Assembly (NCBI GenBank): GCA_005223045.1
Contig: NJBM01000013.1
Span: 1 to 64,000, forward strand
DNA from: Planctomycetes bacterium B3_Pla
GTDB taxonomy: Bacteria > Planctomycetota > Phycisphaerae > Sedimentisphaerales > Anaerobacaceae
DNA: 64,000 nt
Direction: 5' to 3'
Below the pieces are notes generated by a model that made no database searches, had not been told where the DNA came from, and saw nothing but the letters and a program-made list of their open reading frames with translations. The translations under genes and the position numbers were made by a program. Positions 1 to 8,365 of this stretch are shown here, piece by piece. Every line of letters begins with the position of its first letter. The stretch's first letter is position 1.

Positions 1-3
1 AGG

Positions 4-94
4 TGAGATTGCTTCGTCGCTCCGCTCATCGCAATGACAAAAGCTCCATTTTTATGTCATTGCGAGCGATTCGCAGAATCGCGTGGCAATCTCA
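4..94. repeat. Imperfect palindromic intergenic repeat
   Basis: The left arm (4-39) begins TGAGATTGCTTCG and ends GCAATGACA. The right arm (55-94) begins TGTCATTGCGAGCG and ends GGCAATCTCA, so the two arms pair as an imperfect inverted repeat around a short A/T-rich loop. The sequence resembles the dispersed elements of the form GTCATTGCGAG...GCAATCTC found in the intergenic DNA of many bacteria. A degenerate relative lies at 32156-32216. It does not look like a gene. Confidence 0.75.
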
Positions 95-237
95 GGCGTC
101 ACGGTGGGACTTTTTCAACAGCCCCGCTGACTCCTGTTTTTTTTAGATTTCAGTTGACGTTCGACATTTTTGTAGTATGATATTGATATAACTAATAGAA
201 TGTAGAATACAGAAGTCAGAATACAGGAGACTTTGCC

Positions 238-270
238 ATTTACGATTTACGATTTGCGATTTACGATTTT
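238..270. repeat. Heptanucleotide tandem repeat (TTACGAT)
   Basis: About four units of a 7-bp motif, TTACGAT with one TTGCGAT variant, followed by a T-run. It is one of several heptanucleotide microsatellites in this window; others are CCTAAAT at 921-944, ATTTATC at 18724-18744, and copies within addA. Confidence 0.7.
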
Positions 271-340
271 TTCTTTTATTCCGCGTAATCAGCGAAATCC
301 GCGGTTATTGACTATTTCTTGGTGTTAATTCGTGGCTACA

Positions 341-1100
341 TTTGAAAAAACAAAGCCAATCTCGTATATCGTATTGCGTATTGCGTATTGCGTATGTCGT
401 GTGGCGCAGAGCGCTTTTGACGGAGCAACGTTTGAAAAACAAAGCCAATTCAAAGCCAATTTTGTTGTCTTACCGCCGAGAACGCAGAGTGCGCAGAGGT
501 TATTAATGTTCATTCGTGGTTAAGTCATTTTGAAAAAACAAAGCCAATCTCGTATATCGTATTGCGTATTGCGTATGTCGTATGGCGCAGAGCACTTTTG
601 ACGAAGCAGCATTTGAAAAACAAAGCCAATTTACTCGTATTGCGTACTCCGTGCTGCGTGCTGCGAAAAGGAATTTGAAAAAACAAAGCCAATCTCGTGT
701 CTCGTATATCGTATTGCGTATATCGTATGTCGTGTGGCGCAGAGCGCTTTTGACGGAGCAACGTTTGAAATAACAAAGCCAATCTCATATGTCGTATTGC
801 GTATGTCGAATTGTGAATTTAGGATTTTGCCTTATGTCCTGTGCTCCTCTCCGTGCCTCTGTGGCTATGAGTCATTTTGAAAAAACAAAGCCAATCACCG
901 GCCTTCGGCCGGAAACTCGAAACCCTAAATCCTAAATCCTAAACAAATCCGCTCTTCTCTGTGTTCTCTGCGGTCTCTGTGGCTAATAGAAAATGCAAAA
1001 CAAAGCCAATTTTGTGTCTCGTATATCGTATTGCGTATATCGTATGTCGTATGGCGCAGAGCACTTTTGACGGAGCAACATTTGAAATAACAAACCCAAT
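341..1100 (+). repeat. Cluster of four ~105-bp dispersed direct repeats
   Basis: Four copies at about 341-449, 529-630, 674-782 and 991-1100. Each opens with a run ending CAAAGCCAAT, continues into a heptamer tract built on CGTATNN (CGTATAT, CGTATTG, CGTATGT), then GGCGCAGAGC, CTTTTGACGGAGCAAC, TTTGAA and a second CAAAGCCAAT. The copies differ by point changes and by the number of heptamers. Spacers contain other familiar oligomers, for example the CCTAAAT repeat at 921-944. Small ORFs across the cluster are low-complexity translations of the repeat and no ribosome-binding sites support them. Nothing else is visible between 1 and 1208. Confidence 0.8.
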
Positions 1101-1208
1101 TCAAACCCAATTTCACGATCCCGCGTCTCTGCCGTGGAGACAGCGGGAAGAAGAAAGGATGTGGTGAGGCGCCGCTTTGATTCGGTATAGGCCCTTTAGT
1201 TTCTCACG

Positions 1209-2486
1209 CTAATGTGCGATTACGCTGGATATTCTAAAGACCGGCAGCAACAGTGCTATTGCGATGGTCCCGATGATTGTCCCCATGATTGTTATCATTA
1301 CCGGCTCTATGAGCGCCATGACGCTTCTGATCGAAGCTTCGAGTTTCTTTTCGTAGAACACCGATATTTTGTCGCAGACTTCGCCGAGCTTTCCGCTCTT
1401 TTCTCCGGCTCGAAGCATCTGGATGATGCCGGGTGCGATCAATTCGCCGCCGGGCGAGATCAATATGGACTCCGACAACTGGTATCCGTCCCGAATCTTC
1501 TGATCGACCGCGATCCAGAGTCGCTGGAAATAGTAATTCTGGCATGATCCCTGCATCACTTCTATTGAGTCGAGCAGGCTCACGCCGGTATTTACCATTG
1601 TCGCCATAATGCGCATGCTGCGTGTGACCACCGTGTCGACGAACATGGTGCCTACTACGGGTGTTCGGATCTTGATGAAATCTATCACCATCCGGCCGGA
1701 CAACGTCCCGGCCCAGTAGTAAAGTCCGACGAAGCCAAAAATAGCCGTCGTTACGATGCCTGTCATTATCCGGAAGTTGCCTAATATCTTGCTGAAACTC
1801 ACCAACACCTGCGTAAGTTTGGGCAGCGCTGCTCCCCGGGCTTCATAGATTCCCATGAACCTCGGCATGACGAAGAACATCAGTGTCCCCGTCGCAGCTA
1901 CGGCCATGAGGGCCATTATGAACGGATATGTCATCGCCCCTTTAATGCGTTTTCTGGTCTCGGACTCGAAGTCCAGGTAGCCGCTGAGCACATTGAGCAT
2001 TTCGGCCATTTTGCCTGACGCTTCGGAAGCCTTGACCATACTGATGAACATAACGCTGAAAATTTTCGGATAGGTTGCCAGCGCTTTTGAGAAATTATCG
2101 CCGCTCTTGACCTTTTCAGCGACGTCCATGATTGTCGTTTTGAATGTTCCGCTCTTTCGCAACGAGGCGGATTCCGCGATGGCGTCAAGCGCATCGCTGA
2201 GCACCACTCCGCTATCAAGCATTACGGATAATTGCGTCGTGAACAGTATAAGCTCGGTTGGCTTTACCCTCGCTCTGGATAGCTCCGGACCGGCAGGGAC
2301 CTCAGCCTTCCGCAAGGTCTTGCTGTAATCCTTTTCCATTGGCGGGCCCAAATCCGTCTCGATACCTTTAAGAGCCCTCCCGGAGCTTTTTTGGCCTTGT
2401 TGGTGCTCGGCGCCGATGGGCGGTGATTCTTCAGTGTCCTTTGCAGGATTGAGCTGTTCTGAAGTTTTTGCCGCCGAAACAGTCAT
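1209..2486 (-). CDS. gspF: Type II secretion/type IV pilus inner-membrane platform protein (GspF/PilC)
   Basis: 425 residues. This polytopic inner-membrane platform of the T2SS/T4P machines couples the cytoplasmic ATPase to pseudopilus assembly. Two GspF repeats are visible: one begins near residue 78 (LILFTTQLSVMLDSG) and the second near residue 280 (VTRSMRIMATMVNTGVSLL). Each is followed by hydrophobic segments, the last close to the C-terminus. The first 75 residues are polar, proline- and charge-rich and probably disordered, longer than in a typical GspF. It is the last gene of the minus-strand locus, 81 bp after the ATPase gene. No strong Shine-Dalgarno precedes the ATG at 2486. Whether it serves a pilus or a secretion system cannot be decided from this gene. 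Confidence 0.92.
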   Translation of the reverse strand: MTVSAAKTSEQLNPAKDTEESPPIGAEHQQGQKSSGRALKGIETDLGPPMEKDYSKTLRKAEVPAGPELSRARVKPTELILFTTQLSVMLDSGVVLSDALDAIAESASLRKSGTFKTTIMDVAEKVKSGDNFSKALATYPKIFSVMFISMVKASEASGKMAEMLNVLSGYLDFESETRKRIKGAMTYPFIMALMAVAATGTLMFFVMPRFMGIYEARGAALPKLTQVLVSFSKILGNFRIMTGIVTTAIFGFVGLYYWAGTLSGRMVIDFIKIRTPVVGTMFVDTVVTRSMRIMATMVNTGVSLLDSIEVMQGSCQNYYFQRLWIAVDQKIRDGYQLSESILISPGGELIAPGIIQMLRAGEKSGKLGEVCDKISVFYEKKLEASIRSVMALIEPVMITIMGTIIGTIAIALLLPVFRISSVIAH

Positions 2487-2567
2487 TTTGATTGTCGCTT
2501 CGCTTTTGCCGATTCGCGATTCTCATGGTCAAAATCGTCAATCGAATATTCGGAAATCCAGAATTGT

Positions 2568-4286
2568 CTAAACCTCCGCCTGTGTTGTCTGGAGCACTTC
2601 CTCAATGGGGATGATTCCGGCCTTGACCTTTTCAATGCCGTCCGCCTGCAGAGAAACCATTCCAGTGGCAAGTGCTTTTGCCCTGAGCGTCTTCAAACTC
2701 GCCCGATCATTGATCATCTCCATAATCATCTCGTTCGGCACAAACAGCTCGTGAATGGCAATTCGGCCGGTATAGCCCGTGTTCCGGCATTTCTTGCAGC
2801 CTACCCCACGATAGAACTGCTCGAATTTGCCGCTCGATTTTTCAGCCACTTTTCTTATGCTCGATGGCGGCTCATATTCTGTCTTACATTTCGGACATAT
2901 CTTGCGCACAAGCCGCTGGGCCAGAACCGCAATCAAAGAGGCGCTCACCAGATAAGGCGCGATATCCAGATCCAGCAAACGTGTCACTGCGCCCGGCGCA
3001 TCGTTCGTGTGCAGAGTCGAGAGGACCAGATGGCCCGTCAGCGCCGCCTGCACCGCGATGTTGGCTGTCGCCTGGTCACGAATCTCGCCGACCATTATTA
3101 TGTCCGGGTCCTGCCTCAACAGACTTCGCAGCGCCGTCGAAAACTCAAAACCCGCAGGCTGGTTCACCTGGAATTGATTTATTCCGCCTATATTACACTC
3201 CACGGGATCTTCCACCGTGCAGATGTTGACATCCTCGTTGTTCAGCTCAGACAGGCCGGCGTAAAGGGTGGTATTCTTGCCCGAACCGGTCGGACCTGTC
3301 ACCAGGACTATGCCGTTCGGAGATTGTATTACCTTTCTGAACAGTTTTAGATTCTCGTAGGTGAATCCGAGCGATTCAAGGTTGAACAGGACCTTCTGCG
3401 GATCGATGACTCTTATGACCACCTTTTCGCCGAAGTTGCCTGGCATAACCGACACTCGCAAATCGATCGGCCTGCCTTCCACCAATACATGGATACCGCC
3501 GTCCTGCGGAAGACGCCGCTGGGCAATGTCCATCTCAGCCATAATCTTGATACGAGAAACAATCGCAGAATGCATCTGATAAGGCAGGCACATCTTTTCA
3601 TACAATTTACCGTCCACTCTGTATCGGACCCTTAGCTTCTTATCGTCGGGCTCTATGTGAATGTCGCTGGCGTTCTCCCGTACTGCGTTATAGAGCTGAT
3701 AATTAACCAGCTTTACAACCGGCGATTGCCCGGCTATCTCCTCAAGATTGCTGATATCCTGCGTAATATTCTCTATCAAAGAGAAATCTTTCAGCCCTTC
3801 TTCATCGATTATGTCATCAATAACAAAGACATTAGCCGCCGGCAAATGTGTCTGCAAGGTCGCCTTGATATCCTTGCTTGTTGAGCATACTATCTGGACC
3901 TTGCAGCCGCTTATGCGTTTTATTTCATCTATCAGGAAAACATTTGACGGCTCACTGACCGCCACTGTGAGCACACCATTGACCTCAAACAGCGGCAAAA
4001 CGATATGTTCTTCGAGGAAATCTCTTGGCAGCTTCTCGATTACCTTTGGGTCGCATATCTTCGGACCAACCTGTGCATACGGCACCCCGTAAGCCTGGGC
4101 AAGCGCCGAGGCTATCTGGTTATCGGTGCAGTAGCCCATCTCCACGAGAAGCTCGCCGAGCAGCTTGCGATGACCCTCTTCTCTCTGCTCAGTCAGGGCT
4201 GTTTCGATCTGCTCGGCAGTCACGATATTGCGTGCGAGCAGTAACTGCCCGAGCTGCATCTTGTTTTCCGCCGCTATCTGGCTCAT
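2568..4286 (-). CDS. gspE: Type II secretion/type IV pilus assembly ATPase (GspE/PilB)
   Basis: 572 residues. Hexameric cytoplasmic ATPase that drives pilin polymerisation. The N-terminal ~150 residues form an MshEN/GspE-N domain (LGQLLLARNIVTAEQIETAL), a type that in relatives can bind c-di-GMP. The ATPase core shows Walker A GPTGSGKNTTLY, Asp box ICTVEDPVE, Walker B DIIMVGEIRD and the His-box STLHTNDA. A tetracysteine zinc motif follows (CPKC and, about 35 residues later, CKKC). Oddly, the Walker A serine/threonine is Asn (codon AAT), where GKS or GKT is usual. No retraction ATPase (PilT) is seen in the window. Confidence 0.95.
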   Translation of the reverse strand: MSQIAAENKMQLGQLLLARNIVTAEQIETALTEQREEGHRKLLGELLVEMGYCTDNQIASALAQAYGVPYAQVGPKICDPKVIEKLPRDFLEEHIVLPLFEVNGVLTVAVSEPSNVFLIDEIKRISGCKVQIVCSTSKDIKATLQTHLPAANVFVIDDIIDEEGLKDFSLIENITQDISNLEEIAGQSPVVKLVNYQLYNAVRENASDIHIEPDDKKLRVRYRVDGKLYEKMCLPYQMHSAIVSRIKIMAEMDIAQRRLPQDGGIHVLVEGRPIDLRVSVMPGNFGEKVVIRVIDPQKVLFNLESLGFTYENLKLFRKVIQSPNGIVLVTGPTGSGKNTTLYAGLSELNNEDVNICTVEDPVECNIGGINQFQVNQPAGFEFSTALRSLLRQDPDIIMVGEIRDQATANIAVQAALTGHLVLSTLHTNDAPGAVTRLLDLDIAPYLVSASLIAVLAQRLVRKICPKCKTEYEPPSSIRKVAEKSSGKFEQFYRGVGCKKCRNTGYTGRIAIHELFVPNEMIMEMINDRASLKTLRAKALATGMVSLQADGIEKVKAGIIPIEEVLQTTQAEV

Positions 4287-4336
4287 ATTTCGAATTTCGA
4301 ATTTACCCGGTTCAATCGGTTCTCCGGGGGGACAAC

Positions 4337-4672
4337 CTACGCAAAACTCTTTACGGCCTCTGTAAGTTCCGCGTAGTGGTCAAATTCATTTTCAAGTCGA
4401 GTGATTTCCAGGATTCTAATACAGTTTTCATCAAGCCCCGCCAATCTCAGCTCACGTGTGTTTTCATTGCAGTACTCGCGCGACCACAGCAACATTTCAA
4501 GACCCTTGCTGTCGATGAATCCCACGCCGCTCATATCAAGCACCACGCAAGTCATGCGGTTCGTGACAATGTCGGTGATGGTGTTCTGAAACAGCTCGGC
4601 AACATCGGAGTCCAGCTCACCCTGCAATTCGACAACCGTCACATCGTTATAATCCTGTACTTTGACTTTCAT
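4337..4672 (-). CDS. STAS-domain anti-sigma factor antagonist-like protein
   Basis: 111 residues, a single STAS domain like SpoIIAA/RsbV. The phosphorylatable serine lies in FIDSKGLEML near residue 55. Such proteins switch partners by binding an anti-sigma or HPK kinase when dephosphorylated. Its start overlaps the stop of the upstream HD-GYP gene by four bases (ATGA), so the two are probably translated together. No RsbW/SpoIIAB-type kinase or PP2C phosphatase is in the window, so the partner is unknown. Its position between the sensor genes and the ATPase suggests control of the pilus/secretion machine (inference). Confidence 0.85.
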   Translation of the reverse strand: MKVKVQDYNDVTVVELQGELDSDVAELFQNTITDIVTNRMTCVVLDMSGVGFIDSKGLEMLLWSREYCNENTRELRLAGLDENCIRILEITRLENEFDHYAELTEAVKSFA

Positions 4673-6336
4673 CTGATTAGCGTCCCCACGGCGGCGGCAC
4701 CATATTCCTCAGGCCCCCTTTCTCCGTAAATCTCGCCGATACCATCCCGTATCATGTTCCACAATCGGGAGATATCGCTGTCGAGAAACAGTCTGCCGAG
4801 TTTCTCATCGAACTGCGTACCCAATCCTTTCTCTATCTCGTCGAGCGCCCGTTCTACGGTCATGGCATCTCTATACGTCCTCTTTGACGTCATTGCATCA
4901 AAACTGTCCGCCAGCCCGATAATTTTGCCGGTCAGCGGTATTTGCTCGCCGGTCAAACCGTCAGGGTATCCCCTGCCGTCAATCCGTTCATGGTGGCACA
5001 ATACGCCCGGCACAATGTCCCGCATTTGTTTTATCTCACGTAAAATGCCCGCGCCTATCGATGGGTGCTTCTTTATGCAACCAAGTTCCTGCTCGGTCAG
5101 CTTGCCGTCTTTGCGCAATACAGATTCGTCTATCCCTATTTTCCCTATATCGTGCAGCAAGCCTGCTAAATAGATCCTGTGGATTTGTTCCTCATCCAGA
5201 GGTTCCTTGTCGCAGAGCCGCTCGGCGATCCATCGGGAAATAAACGCAACCCTTTCGGAATGGCCGTGCGTGTACTTGTCTTTGGCGTCAATGCTGCTTG
5301 TCAGTGCCTTCAGAGAACCGATGAACAAGTCCTTGAGGTCATTGAACAACCTGCCATTCTCGATGAACACGGCAGAGCCACCAGCCACCGAATTGAATAG
5401 CTTTATATCGGTGCTGTCGAAATCCTGCTTGCCGATCCTGTTGACCGCAACCATCACCCCCATTACGCAGTTGCCGTTTGGAGATGCCGCTGCAAAGTGA
5501 GACTCCGCTTTTTCTTTGCCGAACAAAGGCACGGCAATAATATTCTTTATCCGATCCGGCCAGTCGTATTTGAAAGCCGAGTCTACTTCGCTGTCCAGCA
5601 GTGCTTCCTTGCCGTTGTTTATTTCCTCGATTAGCCGGCTGTGCAGGATCGCTGCCATCTGGTCGTCCATATCTATCAAGCCTGAGCCGGCTGCTATGCC
5701 CCACCGCTGTGTGCCGTCTATGATTTTTTCGAGCAGTATCGCGATGCCATCGACGAAGACAATTTCGGTCAGGCTGTCACAAGCCATCTGCAGAAAGTTA
5801 GAGTCTGCTTCGGTGACCTTCATGTTTGTGCCGAGCTTGTGAAGCAGAACCAACTCTTCGTAGGTTTGCGATAGTTCCGTGCTGACCTTTTCAATTTGTT
5901 CTTCAGCTTTTGTCTCGGCCTGGAATTTCTCGGCCAAGAGCCTGAGCATTTCAGCGAAACACTCGTGGTCTGTTTGAATCGAATCGGCGTCGCCCAAGTC
6001 AATCAATGCTGTTGCAACACAACGTTGGCGCCCATTGTCGAGACGAGCGGATTTCAAAACGACAGCCAAGATACTATTTGTATCGCCGAATCGCCGGACC
6101 GGTGTGTCCGCTTGATCGGGACAGGTATCCAGGCCGCTTTGGTCTAAAGCCTGCCGACTCCACTTTGTTAACTGTTCGGCACTACTCTTGAATTCGCCAC
6201 CTTCGCACAACAGGGCCAGTTCGCTATCGGCGTTGCAGACTGCAAAACTGACGCCGAATTTCTCTATCCTGCCGCCAAACTTCTCCAATTCGCGCAGTTG
6301 TGATGGGCTGAAACTTTTCCTTGCGGTGTCCAACAT
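4669..6336 (-). CDS. GAF and HD-GYP domain protein (probable c-di-GMP phosphodiesterase)
   Basis: 555 residues, soluble. A middle region of about residues 150-330 reads as a GAF-type sensor domain after a coiled-coil stretch (EQIEKVSTELSQTYEELVLL). The C-terminal ~190 residues form an HD-GYP domain: THGHSERV, the HD pair in GLLHDIGKIGIDE, KKHPSIGA, CHHERIDGRGYPDGL (the GYP motif) and LADSFDAMTSKRTYR. All expected metal ligands appear present. HD-GYP proteins hydrolyse c-di-GMP to GMP or pGpG, a signal that commonly controls pili. It overlaps the STAS gene and follows the receiver gene by 33 bp. Confidence 0.92.
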   Translation of the reverse strand: MLDTARKSFSPSQLRELEKFGGRIEKFGVSFAVCNADSELALLCEGGEFKSSAEQLTKWSRQALDQSGLDTCPDQADTPVRRFGDTNSILAVVLKSARLDNGRQRCVATALIDLGDADSIQTDHECFAEMLRLLAEKFQAETKAEEQIEKVSTELSQTYEELVLLHKLGTNMKVTEADSNFLQMACDSLTEIVFVDGIAILLEKIIDGTQRWGIAAGSGLIDMDDQMAAILHSRLIEEINNGKEALLDSEVDSAFKYDWPDRIKNIIAVPLFGKEKAESHFAAASPNGNCVMGVMVAVNRIGKQDFDSTDIKLFNSVAGGSAVFIENGRLFNDLKDLFIGSLKALTSSIDAKDKYTHGHSERVAFISRWIAERLCDKEPLDEEQIHRIYLAGLLHDIGKIGIDESVLRKDGKLTEQELGCIKKHPSIGAGILREIKQMRDIVPGVLCHHERIDGRGYPDGLTGEQIPLTGKIIGLADSFDAMTSKRTYRDAMTVERALDEIEKGLGTQFDEKLGRLFLDSDISRLWNMIRDGIGEIYGERGPEEYGAAAVGTLIR

Positions 6337-6369
6337 AACTCCTGTCCGGTTGCTAACTGTCTCAACTCA

Positions 6370-6762
6370 TCAACTGTCACTTACCAGTTCTTTTTGATAC
6401 AGAATGTCTTCAATGTTCTCCAGCAGCTCCTTGGGACTGAACGGCTTGCTCAGACACCCCGATATTTGCAGTTCGTCCTGCTGCTCCTGCGAAATGGCAA
6501 AGCTTCTGGCAGTCAGCATAATCACGGGTATGCCTTTTGTTTGCTCATGCTGTCGAAGATTTCCCACAAGCTCCAAACCCGTCATAAGCGGCATTTGATA
6601 ATCCGTGACGATTATGTCCGGCTTCTCACTGAGAGCCAACTCAAGAGCCTCGACACCGTTGTCGGCCGACATAACCTCATAACCATTATTGCGCAGTTTT
6701 ATCGCTACCACATGAACAATGTGTATCTCGTCATCCACAACCAAAACTCTCTTGTCCGCCAT
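6370..6762 (-). CDS. Single-domain response regulator (CheY-like)
   Basis: 130 residues, a receiver domain only. It shows the acidic pair VVDDE at residues 9-12, the phospho-acceptor Asp54 in IVTDYQMP, the switch Thr in MLTARS and the Lys in SKPF. There is no output domain, so it must act by protein contact. The gene follows the histidine kinase gene by 55 bp and precedes the HD-GYP gene, so the kinase is its likely phosphodonor and the HD-GYP protein a plausible partner (inference). A GGAG ribosome-binding site precedes the ATG at 6762. Confidence 0.93.
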   Translation of the reverse strand: MADKRVLVVDDEIHIVHVVAIKLRNNGYEVMSADNGVEALELALSEKPDIIVTDYQMPLMTGLELVGNLRQHEQTKGIPVIMLTARSFAISQEQQDELQISGCLSKPFSPKELLENIEDILYQKELVSDS

Positions 6763-6817
6763 TATTCTATCTCCGCATAAAATTGATTAGCAACATACGG
6801 CGTTAAACGCACGATTT

Positions 6818-8326
6818 TCATGCCACTGAGGCCGCCTCTCTTCTCGCGAAAGGCAGCTCAAAACCAAAAGTACTCCCCTTGCCGACACAGCTTGTTACAA
6901 ATACTCGGCCATCGTGAAGCGTTTCCACTATTTGCTTAACAAGGTTCAAACCCAGGCCCGTTCCTTTCGCCTGCTTTTTGTTGACGCCAACCCTGTAAAA
7001 CTTGTCAAAGACATGTTCTATTTCATCTTCAGGGATGCCGACCCCCGTATCAGCCACACTGACTCGGACCAGAGACGCGACCTCATCGACTTCGGTTTCG
7101 ATCCTGACTTTTCCCCCGGAAGGAGTATATTTGACAGCGTTACTTAGCAAATTGATAATGACCTGCGAAATCATGTCCCGGTCCACGTGCACCTGGTCGA
7201 ACACGATCGGCTTTTGTCCGGTAACCTTAATATTCTTTTCTTCAGCATAGCTTTTTATCATCCGCAACTGTTCTTCTATTAGTATTGTCAGGCTGATCGG
7301 CTCTTTGTTTATTTTTACAAGACCCGATTCTATGCGCGAAGTATTCAAGATGTCCTCGATCAGCCGGTTCAATCTCTTTGCCTGACTTTGAATCACCGAG
7401 TAGAACTCTTTCCTCGTTTCTTCGTCGTCAGCTTCGCCGTCAACAAGCATCTCTGAGTAGGCCGTGATAGAAGCAAGCGGCGTTTTCAGCTCGTGCGACA
7501 CATGACCGACAAAATCATTCTTCATTTGCGATATTTCCTTTTCTCTGGTGATATCGTGCAACACCGCCACGGCCCCACAAACCTGCCGGCTCTGGTCATA
7601 AACGCACGAAACAATGCAATCAAAAGTTCCTCGTCCCTGGTCGCCCGTGAACTCGATTTCCTGTCTCGTTGCCCGGCCTTTACTTTGTTTGCTACGGCTA
7701 ACAAAATTCGCAAATTCGCTTTTATCCGCGTCTATCAGCTCATTGAGATTTTTGCGCTGCGAATTCCTGAAATCGAAATTGAAGAGTTGGCCCGCAGCTT
7801 CGTTCGCCATCAACAGCCTGTCAAGCTCATCGACAACAATCACGGCATCGCGAATGCTGTATATGATCGCTTCGGTGTTCTGCTCTCGCTTTCGTGAAAG
7901 CTGTACTTGAAGCTGCAAGTCCTTGATATTTGCTTCGTACTCATCCGTATCAGCCGCATTGCCGCGAAGACGCTCACGAACAGCGTTGCGCAATTCGTCC
8001 GTCTTTGTCATCCTCAGTGCAGCTACGAATTTTCCGACGGAACCGGCGTCATCCGCCGGATCATCCTCGATAAGTTCAGCTACGGACGTGATCGTCCCAG
8101 CCAGCCTTAGCAAATGCCAGCCGAGTAAGATCACGCCCACAGCCATAACGACGCAGCACGCCGGCACAACGGGTATCCGCTGCATATAACCGACGGCACG
8201 CCGAGCATCTTCCGCGCCGGAGTCGCGCCACGCAGCCAGGCCCGCTACAAGCAGACTGCAGGCCACAGCTAACGTGACTACCACATATAGATTTCTTCCA
8301 AATCTCAAAACCACGATCCCGGCCAT
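6818..8326 (-). CDS. Membrane sensor histidine kinase with PAS domain
   Basis: About 502 residues from the ATG at 8326; a TTG six bases earlier is an alternative start. Two N-terminal membrane helices (about 12-34 and 53-76) bracket a very short periplasmic loop. A coiled coil, a PAS domain (about 150-255), HisKA with the phospho-accepting His in VSHELKTPLASI, and HATPase_c with the N box LLSNAVKYTPSGG, G1 DTGVGIPED and G2 GTGLGLNL follow. All catalytic boxes are intact. With almost no periplasmic domain, the signal is probably membrane-borne or cytoplasmic through PAS. It lies 39 bp after the secretin gene and upstream of the receiver gene, which suggests a dedicated two-component system for this locus. 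Confidence 0.93.
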   Translation of the reverse strand: MAGIVVLRFGRNLYVVVTLAVACSLLVAGLAAWRDSGAEDARRAVGYMQRIPVVPACCVVMAVGVILLGWHLLRLAGTITSVAELIEDDPADDAGSVGKFVAALRMTKTDELRNAVRERLRGNAADTDEYEANIKDLQLQVQLSRKREQNTEAIIYSIRDAVIVVDELDRLLMANEAAGQLFNFDFRNSQRKNLNELIDADKSEFANFVSRSKQSKGRATRQEIEFTGDQGRGTFDCIVSCVYDQSRQVCGAVAVLHDITREKEISQMKNDFVGHVSHELKTPLASITAYSEMLVDGEADDEETRKEFYSVIQSQAKRLNRLIEDILNTSRIESGLVKINKEPISLTILIEEQLRMIKSYAEEKNIKVTGQKPIVFDQVHVDRDMISQVIINLLSNAVKYTPSGGKVRIETEVDEVASLVRVSVADTGVGIPEDEIEHVFDKFYRVGVNKKQAKGTGLGLNLVKQIVETLHDGRVFVTSCVGKGSTFGFELPFARREAASVA

Positions 8327-8365
8327 TCTCAAAGTTCAAATTGCGATGCAGTTTCCATTCAATGC

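Noticed and set aside
341..1100. CRISPR array
   Set aside because: Copies are about 105 bp, spaced irregularly (roughly 190, 145 and 317 bp between starts), vary internally and are not separated by uniform unique spacers; no cas genes.
325..1167. Several 60-90-codon ORFs on both strands in the left repeat region
   Set aside because: They are translations of repeats (low-complexity RIAYxVxR and YDIRNTIYE peptides), overlap each other on both strands and lack ribosome-binding sites.
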